A program made the translations under genes and the position numbers. Below are positions 17,908-27,572 of a DNA stretch of 64,000 nt, piece after piece (the stretch's first letter is position 1; the number at the start of each line of letters is the position of its first letter). A model generated the notes under the pieces. It did no database searches. It saw nothing but the letters and a program-made list of their open reading frames with translations, and was not told the DNA's origin. Source of the DNA: an uncultured Clostridia bacterium (GTDB taxonomy: Bacteria > Bacillota > Clostridia > TANB77 > CAG-508); the NCBI GenBank assembly GCA_934149005.1, contig CAKPDN010000005.1, forward strand, positions 1 to 64,000, given 5' to 3'.

Positions 17908-18861
17908 ATGTATAAATTAATAAGGTTTTATAATCAAAATAGAAAGAAGATATTAATAACTATACTAATTATAGTCTTTATACTTGGTATAATTCAGTTA
18001 TTAAATTATTTTGTTAAAGTTAATAAAGAGGAAAAAATAAATCCAGATAATGTAATAATAAAAAATAATACTAACAGTCAAGGAGTTATTTCTGATAAAT
18101 CAGCTGTTTCAGGGGAAAATGTGTCAAGTACAAAATTGAAAAAAGATACAGATGTTATAAATGAATTTATTAATTATTGTAATGAAGGAAATATTGATTC
18201 AGCTTATAATTTATTAACTGAAGAATGTAAAGAAGAAATGTTTACAACAGTAGAAGATTTTAATAATATTTATTATTCAAAGCTTTTTGATAGTAATAAA
18301 ACTCATACAATTGAGAATTGGATAGGAAATACATATAAAGTTAATTTTACAGGAGATATTTTAACAACAGGTGATGTAAATGAACAACAAACAAAAAGAG
18401 ATTATATAACAGTAGTGAAAGAAGATGGAGAAAGTAAGTTAAATATTAATAATTTTATCAGAAGAGAGAAGATTGACAAGCAAGTAGAGAATAATAAAAT
18501 AGAAATAAAAGTAGAAAAAGCAGATATATATATGGATTCAATTACATATACAGTTTATATTAAAAATAATTCATATAGAACTATAATGATGGATCCTCTT
18601 ACTAATGTTGATACTATGTATATTGAAGATAGTAATGGTGTACAATATTCAGCTTATACTCATGAGATTGCTAAAGAAAATTTAAATTTAGGAGTATCAC
18701 AAGCAAAAAAAGTTGATATAAAATATTATAGTAAATATTCTTCAACTAAAGATATAACAAAGATGGTTTTTTCAAATGTAATATCTGATTTTGAAAGATA
18801 TGATAGCCTTAGAGATAAGAGTAAATATGGAAATTATCTTGGAATAGAAATTAAGATATAG
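17908..18861 (+). CDS. Membrane protein with NTF2-like domain, VirB8/TcpC-like candidate
   Basis: A 317-residue protein: cytoplasmic N-terminus, one membrane helix (about residues 15-37), a low-complexity linker, then a domain beginning DVINEFINYCNEGNIDSAYNLLTEEC, the fold pattern of NTF2-like domains used by VirB8 and TcpC. The C-terminal part (about 185-317) has a beta-rich stretch. The gene is 18 bases after the VirB6-like gene and shares its NTF2-like pattern with the gene at 22063. The VirB8-like role is inferred from fold resemblance and context. Confidence 0.55.
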   Translation: MYKLIRFYNQNRKKILITILIIVFILGIIQLLNYFVKVNKEEKINPDNVIIKNNTNSQGVISDKSAVSGENVSSTKLKKDTDVINEFINYCNEGNIDSAYNLLTEECKEEMFTTVEDFNNIYYSKLFDSNKTHTIENWIGNTYKVNFTGDILTTGDVNEQQTKRDYITVVKEDGESKLNINNFIRREKIDKQVENNKIEIKVEKADIYMDSITYTVYIKNNSYRTIMMDPLTNVDTMYIEDSNGVQYSAYTHEIAKENLNLGVSQAKKVDIKYYSKYSSTKDITKMVFSNVISDFERYDSLRDKSKYGNYLGIEIKI

Positions 18862-18890
18862 GATATTAAAAGGAGAATTATTTTGTAAAA

Positions 18891-21800
18891 ATGAAAGGGC
18901 TTTTTAAAAAATTTTTTAATACCATATTAATAAAGTTAATAATGATAATTAGCATTATTTTCCTATTATTTTCAGCATGTATGTATTTTATAACAATAGA
19001 TGATGGAACTTATAATGAGGGAGATAATAAAAATGCACCATATGCTGTAAGTCAGTATACTAAAAATATTTCATTTGATGATAGCGGAAAAATAAAAAGT
19101 GGTATGACTGCTAAGGAATTATGGGATGAAATGATAAAAAATAATAATAGAGCTTTAGAATATGTAGATACACCTGAACAGTTGTTAAAATTAATGAATG
19201 CAGAATTAGTAACACAGTTTTTAGATACTAGGAGTAATCCAGATGAGCCTATTGATTGGAATGATGAAAAATTAAATGATATTAACTCAAATGATGTACA
19301 GGGAATTGTTAAATTAAAGAGAGCAGATGTATCAGGAAGCAATTATACAATGACATATGTTAGCCCATCTACTTTCCAATCATATATAGATAATTATAAT
19401 AATTCAGGTTCTGATGCAGACAAAAATAATGCTTTAAAACATTTTACAATAGAGGCTGTAAATTATGTTAGTAGTGGACAAGCTGCAACAATATCGGCAG
19501 GAGAGACAGTAAGTGTTCCTACAGGGTTGGGAAATGTACATACCTATATGGGATGGCAGAAAATTACAAGTACTACATCATCACAGTACAAATTAAGAGA
19601 ATTAGCAGGAATGAATTTTGACCAAGAAGGTTTTGGGATAATTAATGGTAGATATGTTATTGCTTGTACTACAACATATGGTACTGTTGGAGATTATGTA
19701 GATTTTTATCAAGAAGATGGTTCAGTAATTCCTTGTATTATAGGAGATATAAAAAATCAAAAAGATACTGGATGTACAGAATGGGGACATAACAATGGTA
19801 AATGTATTATTGAATTTGTTGTAGATATGAATACTTGGTATAATAGTGGACATCCAAATCCAGGAACATCCCAGTGTCATCCTGAATGGCATCAAAATAT
19901 AGTAAAAGCGGTAAATGGTGGTAGTTATTTTGATAATCCTGATTTTTCAGGTGAAGGAATAACTGCAAATGGAAATGTTGCTAATACTGATAATAATGCA
20001 AATAATGAAGAAGAAAACAAAGTTACTACAATTACTAAATATTATGCTAAGGTTGCTACTTGGACAGAACAGACAACAACTGTAACAAGTAATGATCCAG
20101 ATGTTTCAGAGAGTACAGAATCAAGTCACAGTATGCAATCAACAAGTATTAATTATCAAGATCTAGTAAAGGGATATACAATGCCATTTGAATATTTATG
20201 GGCATTTTTAGTAACAGGAGAAAATGTTGATTTTTCATTGGAATTAGCAGATTTAGTTTATAATAGTAAAATGGAAATTACTGTATATGATAATTTGGAA
20301 ACAGATACAGATACTTTAATTGATACTTATACAAAGAAAAAAAGAATTGATACTACAGCGGGAGTAACAATAAATTATGGCAATCAATCTGTAAGTGAAA
20401 ATAGTACACCATTTGAAAGTGCGTGGAGAGATGAGGAATCAAATAATTATAAGGTAACACAAGTGACAGTTACAAAAACTAATACATTAAATGTCGCTTT
20501 AACGCAAGCTGATGTGTGGTTTGTAAAATATACTCAGGAATATGGACATGAACAACCTACAATTATAAATTCTAATGAAAATAAAGAACCAATTGAAGAT
20601 AAAGATTATCCAAGCCAACCAGATTCTATAATTAATGATGATATTTATAAACATGCAGAAAGCTTATTAGGGGAAAAGAAAGAAATATATGAAAAATCAT
20701 ATGAATATGTTTCTGGTGTAGTAAATAGTGTTGAGAGTAAAATTTATAATGCGACTGTTAATAGAGAAGTCGTAAGCAAAAATGAGATGCAGACTATTAA
20801 TTATGTATCTTCACCTCCAGAAGTAGAAGAAAAATCAGATCCTAAATCAAGTTCACCAAATTTTGTAACTATTTTTCTAAAAAATGAGTACATGTATACA
20901 AGACAAAAGATATTTGATATTTTATCTTGGATATTTGAAATATTAGAAAATAATCAGTCTACATCTGATATGGTAGATTTAACTAAATATTTATTATATA
21001 AAGCTACTGGAAACAATTATGGAGTTAAAAAATTTAATTTTAGTGAATTTACTTCTAGTTTTAATTCAATAACAGATAGTAACACAGGTTCATCTGCCGA
21101 AGGTTCAAATATAGTACAAATAGCAAAAGGAAAGCTAGGTTCTAAATATGTATTACGGAGCTAAAGGACCAAATGAATTTGATTGTTCTGGTTTTGTATA
21201 TTGGGTATATAAGCAAGTGGGAATTAATGTTCCTGGATCTACAGATGCATATAAATCATATATAGGTAGTGCAAAAGAAATATCTTGGACTGAAGCTAAA
21301 CCAGGTGATATATTATTGGTTACTGCTTCTGAAAGAGGAACGACCTATGGTCATGCTGGAATTTATTTAGGAAATGATGAATATATTCATGCTCCTCAAA
21401 CAGGTGATGTTGTAAAAATTTCCCAAAATGCTAAAAGTAAATTTAAACATGTATTTAGATTTTATACAGAAGCAACAGGGGGAACAGCCGTTAAAGGTGA
21501 TGGATATGATAGTGAAATAACTTTTAATAATAGAAAATATAGGGAATATAAGCAATCAAGAGGAAGTTATATGACAGCGGGATTTGGAATAGGAAAATGT
21601 AGTGCACATGGTGCTGCACATGTACATAATAATGGTTGTGGACCAACTTCTGTAGCAATTGTTGCTAGTGGATATGGAAAAAATTACAGTCCAGGAGACA
21701 TTGCAGGATTAATGGGAGGAGCCGGAACACAATCAAGTGGAAGTACTATTTCAGATGTATTAAATGAGATAGGAATAACTTCACATGCAGTATATTCACC

Positions 21801-22041
21801 TACAAAAAATGCATTAAAAGAACAATTATCAGCAGGTAGACCATTTGTAGTTTCAGTAGATAATAGTATGAATAATTTATTTACAAAAAATGGACACTTA
21901 ATGGCAGTTTTATCAATAGATGCTAATGATAATGTTTATGTAAGTAACCCTAATCCATCTACTAAAAATGGTTGGGTTCCATTAGATACATTATATCAAT
22001 GTTGCAGTGGCAAATATGCGATTTTTATAGATCAAGATTAA
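18891..22041 (+). CDS. Type IV secretion cell-wall hydrolase (NlpC/P60 plus C39-like domains), with +1 frameshift at a CGG codon
   Basis: Frame 0 from ATG 18891 gives a membrane-anchored protein (helix near residues 10-30) that runs 755 codons to CGG at 21156, then AGC TAA. Skipping C21156 continues as YVLGAKGPNEFDCSGF, an intact NlpC/P60 core with catalytic Cys near 765 and His (YGHAGIYLG) near 821, followed by a C39-like peptidase domain (NNGCGPTSV near 916). The joined protein is 1049 residues. Without the shift, the hydrolase domain has no start: the ATG at 21148 lies inside the conserved motif and lacks a ribosome binding site. Such hydrolases open peptidoglycan for type IV secretion machines. 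Confidence 0.85.
21156..21158 (+). other. CGG +1 recoding site in the NlpC/P60 hydrolase gene
   Basis: Frame 0 reads GTA TTA CGG AGC TAA. Skipping the C gives TTA GGA GCT AAA GGA. The resulting Gly is the strongly conserved glycine of the Y-V-x-G motif that precedes the FDCSG catalytic motif of NlpC/P60 enzymes. Confidence 0.8.
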
Positions 22042-22062
22042 AATGCATAAGGGAGTAAAAAA

Positions 22063-23379
22063 ATGAATAATTTAAAAAAAATAATATTTTCAATTTTATT
22101 AATTATAATAATTATTATAATTATAATGACTTTAATGATTTTTTTTGGAAAAAAAGAAAATAATAAAGATGGTAATTTGGATAATATTGAAGATGGTGCA
22201 GAAATTAAGCCAGAAGAAGATACTAATGGTTTTGTAGATGTTAGTGACTTTAGTATAGGGTGTTCAGTAATAGATTCTTTAAAAAAATGTATAGAAAATA
22301 TTAAAAATAATGAAAATGTAAGTATTGATGATGAAGAAGTTGATACTGAGTCAAATTTAGAAGTTATTTATGATTTGTTAGATAAGAATTATATAAATAA
22401 TAATAAAATTAATTTAAATAATATAAAATCTTATATATATGAAATAGATGAGAATGCTGTATTAATACCAATGCAAATGAAGGTAAGATATGAAGAAAAT
22501 ATTAATACTTATATTTTAAGAGCATATTTAGCTGGAAATTCAGTTCAAGAAAGATATTTTATTATAAGAATTGATAATAAAAATCAAACATTTTCTATAG
22601 AGCTTATAAATGAGGAAATTAGTGATATTGAAAAATTAAAGGTAGAAAAAAATGATAATTCTATTGAGAAAAATGATTATAATAATTTTGATGTAGAAAT
22701 AGTAAATGATGGAAGAATGATGCAGCAATATTTAGAGCATTATAGAAATTTAATAATAAATTGTCCAGAAGTTGCCTATAATGATTATTTAGATGATAAA
22801 TATAAAGAAAAAAGATTTGGATCAATAGATAACTTTAAAAAGTATATAAATGATAATATTGATGAAATAAGTTCTATTGGGGCAACTAAATATTTAGTTG
22901 AGCAAAATGATAATGATATAACATATGTATGCCTAGACCAATATAATAATACATATAGTTTTGAAATATCAACAATATTTAATTATAAAATTAAATTAGA
23001 TACATACACTTTGACTAGTGAAAAATTTATAACTACATATAATAATTCAGATAATAAAGATAAAGTAATGATGAATATTGATAAATTTGTTATGATGTTA
23101 AATAGTAGAGATTATGATTCAGCTTATAAATTATTAGATGAAAGTTTTAGAAACAATAATTTTGGTACTGAAGAAGATTTTGAACAATATATTAAAAATA
23201 ATTGTCCATCACATTATGATGTAGAGTATGAATCTTTTGAACAAAAGGGAAATGATATTTTTACACAAAAAATTTCATTGTCTAGTATTAATAATAAAAA
23301 TAGTAATGATGTAAAATTAAATATAGTAATGAAATTAGAGGAAGGAACAAACTATGTAATATCATTTAGTATTGAATAA
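22063..23379 (+). CDS. Membrane protein with two NTF2-like domains, end of secretion operon
   Basis: A 438-residue protein with one N-terminal membrane helix (about residues 7-27) and an extracellular part carrying two similar regions, near residues 220-265 (QYLEHYRNLIINCPEVAYNDYL) and 345-390 (DKFVMMLNSRDYDSAYKLLD). Both resemble the NTF2-like domain of the protein at 17908. No enzymatic motif is seen. It is 21 bases after the hydrolase gene with GGGAG upstream, and a terminator follows. It is probably a structural or lipid-proximal part of the secretion apparatus, but this is inference from position. Confidence 0.5.
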   Translation: MNNLKKIIFSILLIIIIIIIIMTLMIFFGKKENNKDGNLDNIEDGAEIKPEEDTNGFVDVSDFSIGCSVIDSLKKCIENIKNNENVSIDDEEVDTESNLEVIYDLLDKNYINNNKINLNNIKSYIYEIDENAVLIPMQMKVRYEENINTYILRAYLAGNSVQERYFIIRIDNKNQTFSIELINEEISDIEKLKVEKNDNSIEKNDYNNFDVEIVNDGRMMQQYLEHYRNLIINCPEVAYNDYLDDKYKEKRFGSIDNFKKYINDNIDEISSIGATKYLVEQNDNDITYVCLDQYNNTYSFEISTIFNYKIKLDTYTLTSEKFITTYNNSDNKDKVMMNIDKFVMMLNSRDYDSAYKLLDESFRNNNFGTEEDFEQYIKNNCPSHYDVEYESFEQKGNDIFTQKISLSSINNKNSNDVKLNIVMKLEEGTNYVISFSIE

Positions 23380-23409
23380 AAGAGGTTGCAAAGCAACTTC
23401 TTTTGTTTT
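23377..23409 (+). terminator. Terminator at end of the secretion operon
   Basis: AAAGAGGTTGC and GCAACTTCTTT pair around AAA with one G-T pair, then TTGTTTT. It lies directly at the stop of the last operon gene. Confidence 0.8.
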
Positions 23410-23443
23410 ATAATATCAATATAATCTATAAAGGAGTGAGCCT

Positions 23444-24169
23444 ATGATAGAAATAAAAAAAATATCAAAAAAATATAAAAAAAGTGATAAGGTTATAGAC
23501 AATTTAAATCTAACAATAAATGATGGAGAAATATTTGGTTTTTTAGGGCCGAATGGGGCAGGAAAGACAACTACTATAAAGATGATAACTGGAATACTAG
23601 AAATAGATGAAGGGGACATTATAATCGATGGTAAAAGTATTCAAAAAGAGCCATTAGAAGCAAAAAAATTAATAGGACTAGTTCCAGATAATCCAGATGT
23701 ATTTTTGAAATTAAAAGGAATTGAATATTTAAATTTTATTGCAGATGTTTATAATGTTTCAACAAAAGATAGAATAGAAAGAATAAAAAAATTATCCGAG
23801 AAGTTTGAAATTATAGATGTATTAAATAATAAAATAGAAAGTTATTCACACGGAATGAGACAAAAATTATTAATAATAGGGGTATTATTGCATAATCCAA
23901 AAAATTGGATATTAGATGAGCCAATGACTGGATTAGATCCTAAATCTTCATTTGAGTTAAAGAAAATTATGAAAGAACATGCAAACAATAATAATACAGT
24001 ATTTTTTTCAACACATATTTTAGATGTTGCGGAAAGATTATGTGATAGAATAGGAATAATAAATAAAGGAAAATTATTGTTTGTAGGAACATATGAGGAA
24101 ATGAAAAATGAATTAAAAGAAAATAAATCTTTAGAAGAATTATTTATGGAGATAACAAAAAATGGTTAG
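23444..24169 (+). CDS. ABC transporter ATP-binding protein
   Basis: A 241-residue ABC ATPase: Walker A GPNGAGKTTT (about residues 34-43), an LSGGQ-equivalent YSHGMRQK (about 138-145), Walker B WILDEPMTGLD (about 158-168) and switch His in STHILD. This form is common in ABC-2 exporters. The start ATG follows AAGGAGTGAG. It overlaps the permease by eight bases, so the two are translationally coupled. The substrate is not predictable. Confidence 0.93.
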   Translation: MIEIKKISKKYKKSDKVIDNLNLTINDGEIFGFLGPNGAGKTTTIKMITGILEIDEGDIIIDGKSIQKEPLEAKKLIGLVPDNPDVFLKLKGIEYLNFIADVYNVSTKDRIERIKKLSEKFEIIDVLNNKIESYSHGMRQKLLIIGVLLHNPKNWILDEPMTGLDPKSSFELKKIMKEHANNNNTVFFSTHILDVAERLCDRIGIINKGKLLFVGTYEEMKNELKENKSLEELFMEITKNG

Positions 24170-25845
24170 AAATATATTTAAGTTAACAAAAATATTTTTT
24201 AAAAACTCATTCCAAAATCCCTATATTATAGATGAGAAGACAAATAAAATTAATAAAAAATCAATTTTTGTGTGGTTAATAATTATTGTAACAATGGCAA
24301 TTACATATTTTAGCTTTGAGATAATAAAAGTATTGGTTGGAATAAATAAACCTACAATATTTTTAAATGTTCTTTTTTTAATTTTAGATATAATCATGGC
24401 TTTTCAAGTAATTTTGGCAAGTACCAATGTGTATTTTTTTTCAAAAGATTTAGATATGGTCTTGCCTTTGCCAATAAAAGCAGAAGAATTATTGATTTCA
24501 AAATTTAATACTATATTAATTAATTTATATTTTACAGAATCAATATTTGCTGTTTTTCCTTTAATAATTTATGGAATTTTAACTAATTCGGGAATATTTT
24601 TTTATTTTTATACAATTATTATTTTATTAATTTTTCCTATTTTAATTAATTTAATTATAAGTATTATTATGATGTTTTTGATAAAATTATCTAAATTTAT
24701 TAAAAATAAAGATATTTTTCAAATAATAATAACTTTAATTTTTATTTTTTTAATATTATTTTTAGAATTTAAAATATTTAATAATATAATAGGAAAAATA
24801 GATAATAATTTAAGTATAGATAGTGAGCAGGTTATAAGTACAATTAATAATTTAAATAATAAATTAGAAAATATAAATAATTATTTTTTAATTATTAATC
24901 CTACTATAAAAATATTAAATAATTATAATAAATTAATTTCTATTTATTATTTAATAAAAATAATTTTTATTAATTTAATATTTTTATTATTATTTATTTT
25001 TATCGGAAAAAAATATTATTTAAAAAATATTTTAAATAATATTAATAATTTTTATATAAAAAAAATAAATAAAAATAATATAGAAAAAAAATTAAAAAAA
25101 ATAAATATAAAAAAATCATATTTAAAAAAAGAAGTTAAAATATTATTTAATACTCCAATATTTTTTATTAAATGCATTTTTCCAACTATAATAATGGTGG
25201 TCTCATTTGTGATTATTGTTTTATTAGCTTTACCAAATTTACGAATAATTTTAACAACAAATTTATTTCGGTGAAGATATTGTATTTTCTGTAGATTTAA
25301 GTGTTATTTGTTTGGTATTAGGTATTATACAAATTATATTTACAATGTCTAATATTTCTATAAGTTCAATATCACGTGAAGGAAAAGATGCTATATATAT
25401 GAAATTTATTCCTGTAGATTTTTATAAACAATTTTTATATAAATCTATGCCACAAATTTTTGTAAATATAATTATTATATTTATGGTTTTAATTTTAGTA
25501 AAATTAATTTTTCCGAATTTTAATTTTATTTATTTAATATTTTTATTTATTTTAGCTAATTTATTAAATATATTAAATAGTAATTTAATGGTTTTAGTAG
25601 ATTTTTATAAGCCTAATTTAAATTGGAATGCGGATTATGAGGCAATAAAAAATAATAATAAATTATTTCAATATGTTTTAACTATAATTATTATATTATT
25701 ATTAATTTATTTTCATAAAATATTTTTTGATATTAATTTAAATTTGGCATGTATTTTAATAATATTAATTTTAATAATATTAATATTAATTATAAATAAA
25801 ATAATAAAAATAAATATTAATAAAATATTTAAAAAAATAAATTAA
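24162..25845 (+). CDS. ABC-2 type transporter permease, with +1 frameshift at a CGG codon
   Basis: A highly hydrophobic, extremely AT-rich gene. Frame 0 runs 369 codons from ATG 24162 to CGG TGA at 25269-25274. Skipping C25269 gives NLFGEDIVFSVDLSVICLV and joins smoothly to the rest, for a total of 560 residues with about twelve membrane helices arranged as two similar halves. The second half has no ribosome binding site of its own, and its nearest downstream start (25312) lies within a membrane helix. It pairs with the ATP-binding gene it overlaps. The frameshift assignment rests on continuity and topology rather than a known conserved residue. Confidence 0.8.
25269..25271 (+). other. CGG +1 recoding site in the ABC permease gene
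   Basis: Frame 0 is TTT CGG TGA, with the stop immediately after CGG. Skipping the C gives TTT GGT GAA GAT, inserting Gly. This is the only site of the five where the fourth base is T rather than A, and the only one where P-site re-pairing (UUU to UUC) would also be easy. Confidence 0.75.
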
Positions 25846-25932
25846 ATAAAAAATAATTAGGTAAATTAAAAATAAATATAAATAAAATATAAAAAATAAA
25901 AATAATATATTAAATATTATTTTTATTTTTTT

Positions 25933-26577
25933 CTATTTAAAAATATTTAAAAATAAATTAACAATAAATTTTATAGCAGAATTTTCATTATATAAATTAA
26001 TTAAATAATTTTTTGTAAAAGGAATATGCCATAAAATAAAACTAATAATTAATAAAAAAATAATTGTTAAAAATAAAGCTAAAAAATCTTTAAATTTTCT
26101 TTTATATTTTATTTTATATCCTCTATTTTTTAAATCTTGAATATATGCATCATAATATGCACGATTTACAGCATTATTTATTTTTTTATTAATTTCATTT
26201 TCATTAATTGTATTTTGATGTAAATTATCTTGATTATTTTCAAAATGATTATAACTATTTTTAATATTATTATAATTATTTTTTAGATAATTAATTTCAT
26301 TTTTTAAATTAATATTTTCATTGTATAAGTTATAATAATCTTCTTTTGAAATTTCATAATTTTTTAATTGTAAATCATAATTTTCTCTTTTTTCTGGATT
26401 TGATAAAACTTCATAGGCTTCATTTATTTTTTTTATTTTTTCTTCATAATTATTTTTTAAATTATTTTCTTGTAAATCAGGATGATATTTTTTTACTAAT
26501 GTTTTATATGCTTTTTCAATTATTTCTGGAGAAGCATTTTTATTTATTTCTAAAATATCGTAATAATTTTCTTCCAA
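25933..26577 (-). CDS. J-domain (DnaJ-like) membrane protein
   Basis: A 214-residue protein with an N-terminal J domain: NYYDILEINKNASPEIIEKAYKTLVKKYHPDLQ contains the HPD motif that stimulates Hsp70 ATPase. A long Asn/Lys-rich coiled-coil-like middle and a membrane helix near residues 167-190 follow. It could recruit DnaK to the membrane. The reading frame extends to TTG 26586, but TTG 26577 lies better (about ten bases) from AGAAAGGA, so I use it. It is convergent with the ABC permease and divergent from the patatin gene. Confidence 0.8.
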   Translation of the reverse strand: MEENYYDILEINKNASPEIIEKAYKTLVKKYHPDLQENNLKNNYEEKIKKINEAYEVLSNPEKRENYDLQLKNYEISKEDYYNLYNENINLKNEINYLKNNYNNIKNSYNHFENNQDNLHQNTINENEINKKINNAVNRAYYDAYIQDLKNRGYKIKYKRKFKDFLALFLTIIFLLIISFILWHIPFTKNYLINLYNENSAIKFIVNLFLNIFK

Positions 26578-26679
26578 TAAAATCAATCCTTTCTAATCAT
26601 AATATACCATAAATAATAAAAAAATAAAATAAATAATCACTAAAAAATTTAAATTCATATTATAAAGTAGGTGATTTAT

Positions 26680-27525
26680 ATGAGTTTTGGTTTAGCATTA
26701 TCTGGTGGAGGGGTAAAAGGTGCTGCACATATAGGTGTTTTAAAGGCATTAGAAGAGGAAAATATAAAATTGGATTACATAGGAGGAACTTCATCAGGAA
26801 GTATTGTTGCAGCATTATATGCAGTAGGTTATAAACCAGATGAGATATTTAATATTTTTAAAAAATATTGTAAAAAAATAAAATATATTGATTTGAGAAA
26901 TATTTTTAAATTATTTTTCGGAATAATTACAACAGGGACTATAGTGATAGATGGTCTAAATTCTGGAAATTCGATAAGAAAGTTAATAAATAAAATGTGT
27001 AATGAAAAAAATGTTTATAATATTTCTGATATTAAAATACCGTTAGTTATACCTAGTGTAAATATGAATTCAGGAGAAGTGCTATGTTTTACATCTTCAA
27101 GAATTAGAGTTTTTTCAGATAATACAGTGTTTGTTAATGATGCTGAAATTGGAAAGGCAGTGCAGGCAAGTTGTAGTTTTCCTACAGTTTTTTCTCCTTG
27201 TAATTATAAGAATTGTAAATTAATTGATGGAGGGATTAGGGAAAATGTACCTTGGAGGGAAATTAAATTTTTAGGTGCAGACAAGGTAATAAGTGTTATT
27301 TTTCAAAATGATGTAGATGAAAAATGTTGTAAAAATTTAATTGATGTTTCTTTTCGTTCTTATGAGTTGATGTGTAAAGAACTTTCTAAATATGAACTTA
27401 ATGGGAGTGATTATTTTATTAAAATTAAAAGTAAAAAAGTTTCTCTTTTGGATATGAATAAGATAGATATGTTTTATGAATTAGGATATAATGAAACAAA
27501 AAAATTTTTGAAAAATATAATATGA
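26680..27525 (+). CDS. Patatin-like phospholipase
   Basis: A 281-residue esterase of the patatin/RssA type. It has the oxyanion-hole motif LSGGGVKGAAHIGVL (about residues 6-20), nucleophile motif GTSSGS (about 37-42, G-x-S-x-G) and the DGG dyad motif LIDGGIREN (about 184-192). It would hydrolyse acyl lipids at the membrane. Start ATG 26680 follows AGTAGGTGAT; the in-frame GTG 26671 overlaps that site. A bidirectional terminator follows. Confidence 0.9.
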   Translation: MSFGLALSGGGVKGAAHIGVLKALEEENIKLDYIGGTSSGSIVAALYAVGYKPDEIFNIFKKYCKKIKYIDLRNIFKLFFGIITTGTIVIDGLNSGNSIRKLINKMCNEKNVYNISDIKIPLVIPSVNMNSGEVLCFTSSRIRVFSDNTVFVNDAEIGKAVQASCSFPTVFSPCNYKNCKLIDGGIRENVPWREIKFLGADKVISVIFQNDVDEKCCKNLIDVSFRSYELMCKELSKYELNGSDYFIKIKSKKVSLLDMNKIDMFYELGYNETKKFLKNII

Positions 27526-27528
27526 AGT

Positions 27529-27563
27529 CAAAAAGAACAGGAGTGCCATCCTGTTCTTTTTCC
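27529..27563. terminator. Bidirectional terminator between convergent genes
   Basis: AAAAAGAACAGG and CCTGTTCTTTTT are perfect arms around AGTGCCAT, with A and T runs on both sides, so it can serve the patatin gene (plus) and the activase gene (minus). Confidence 0.85.
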
Positions 27564-27572
27564 ATGTGAATT

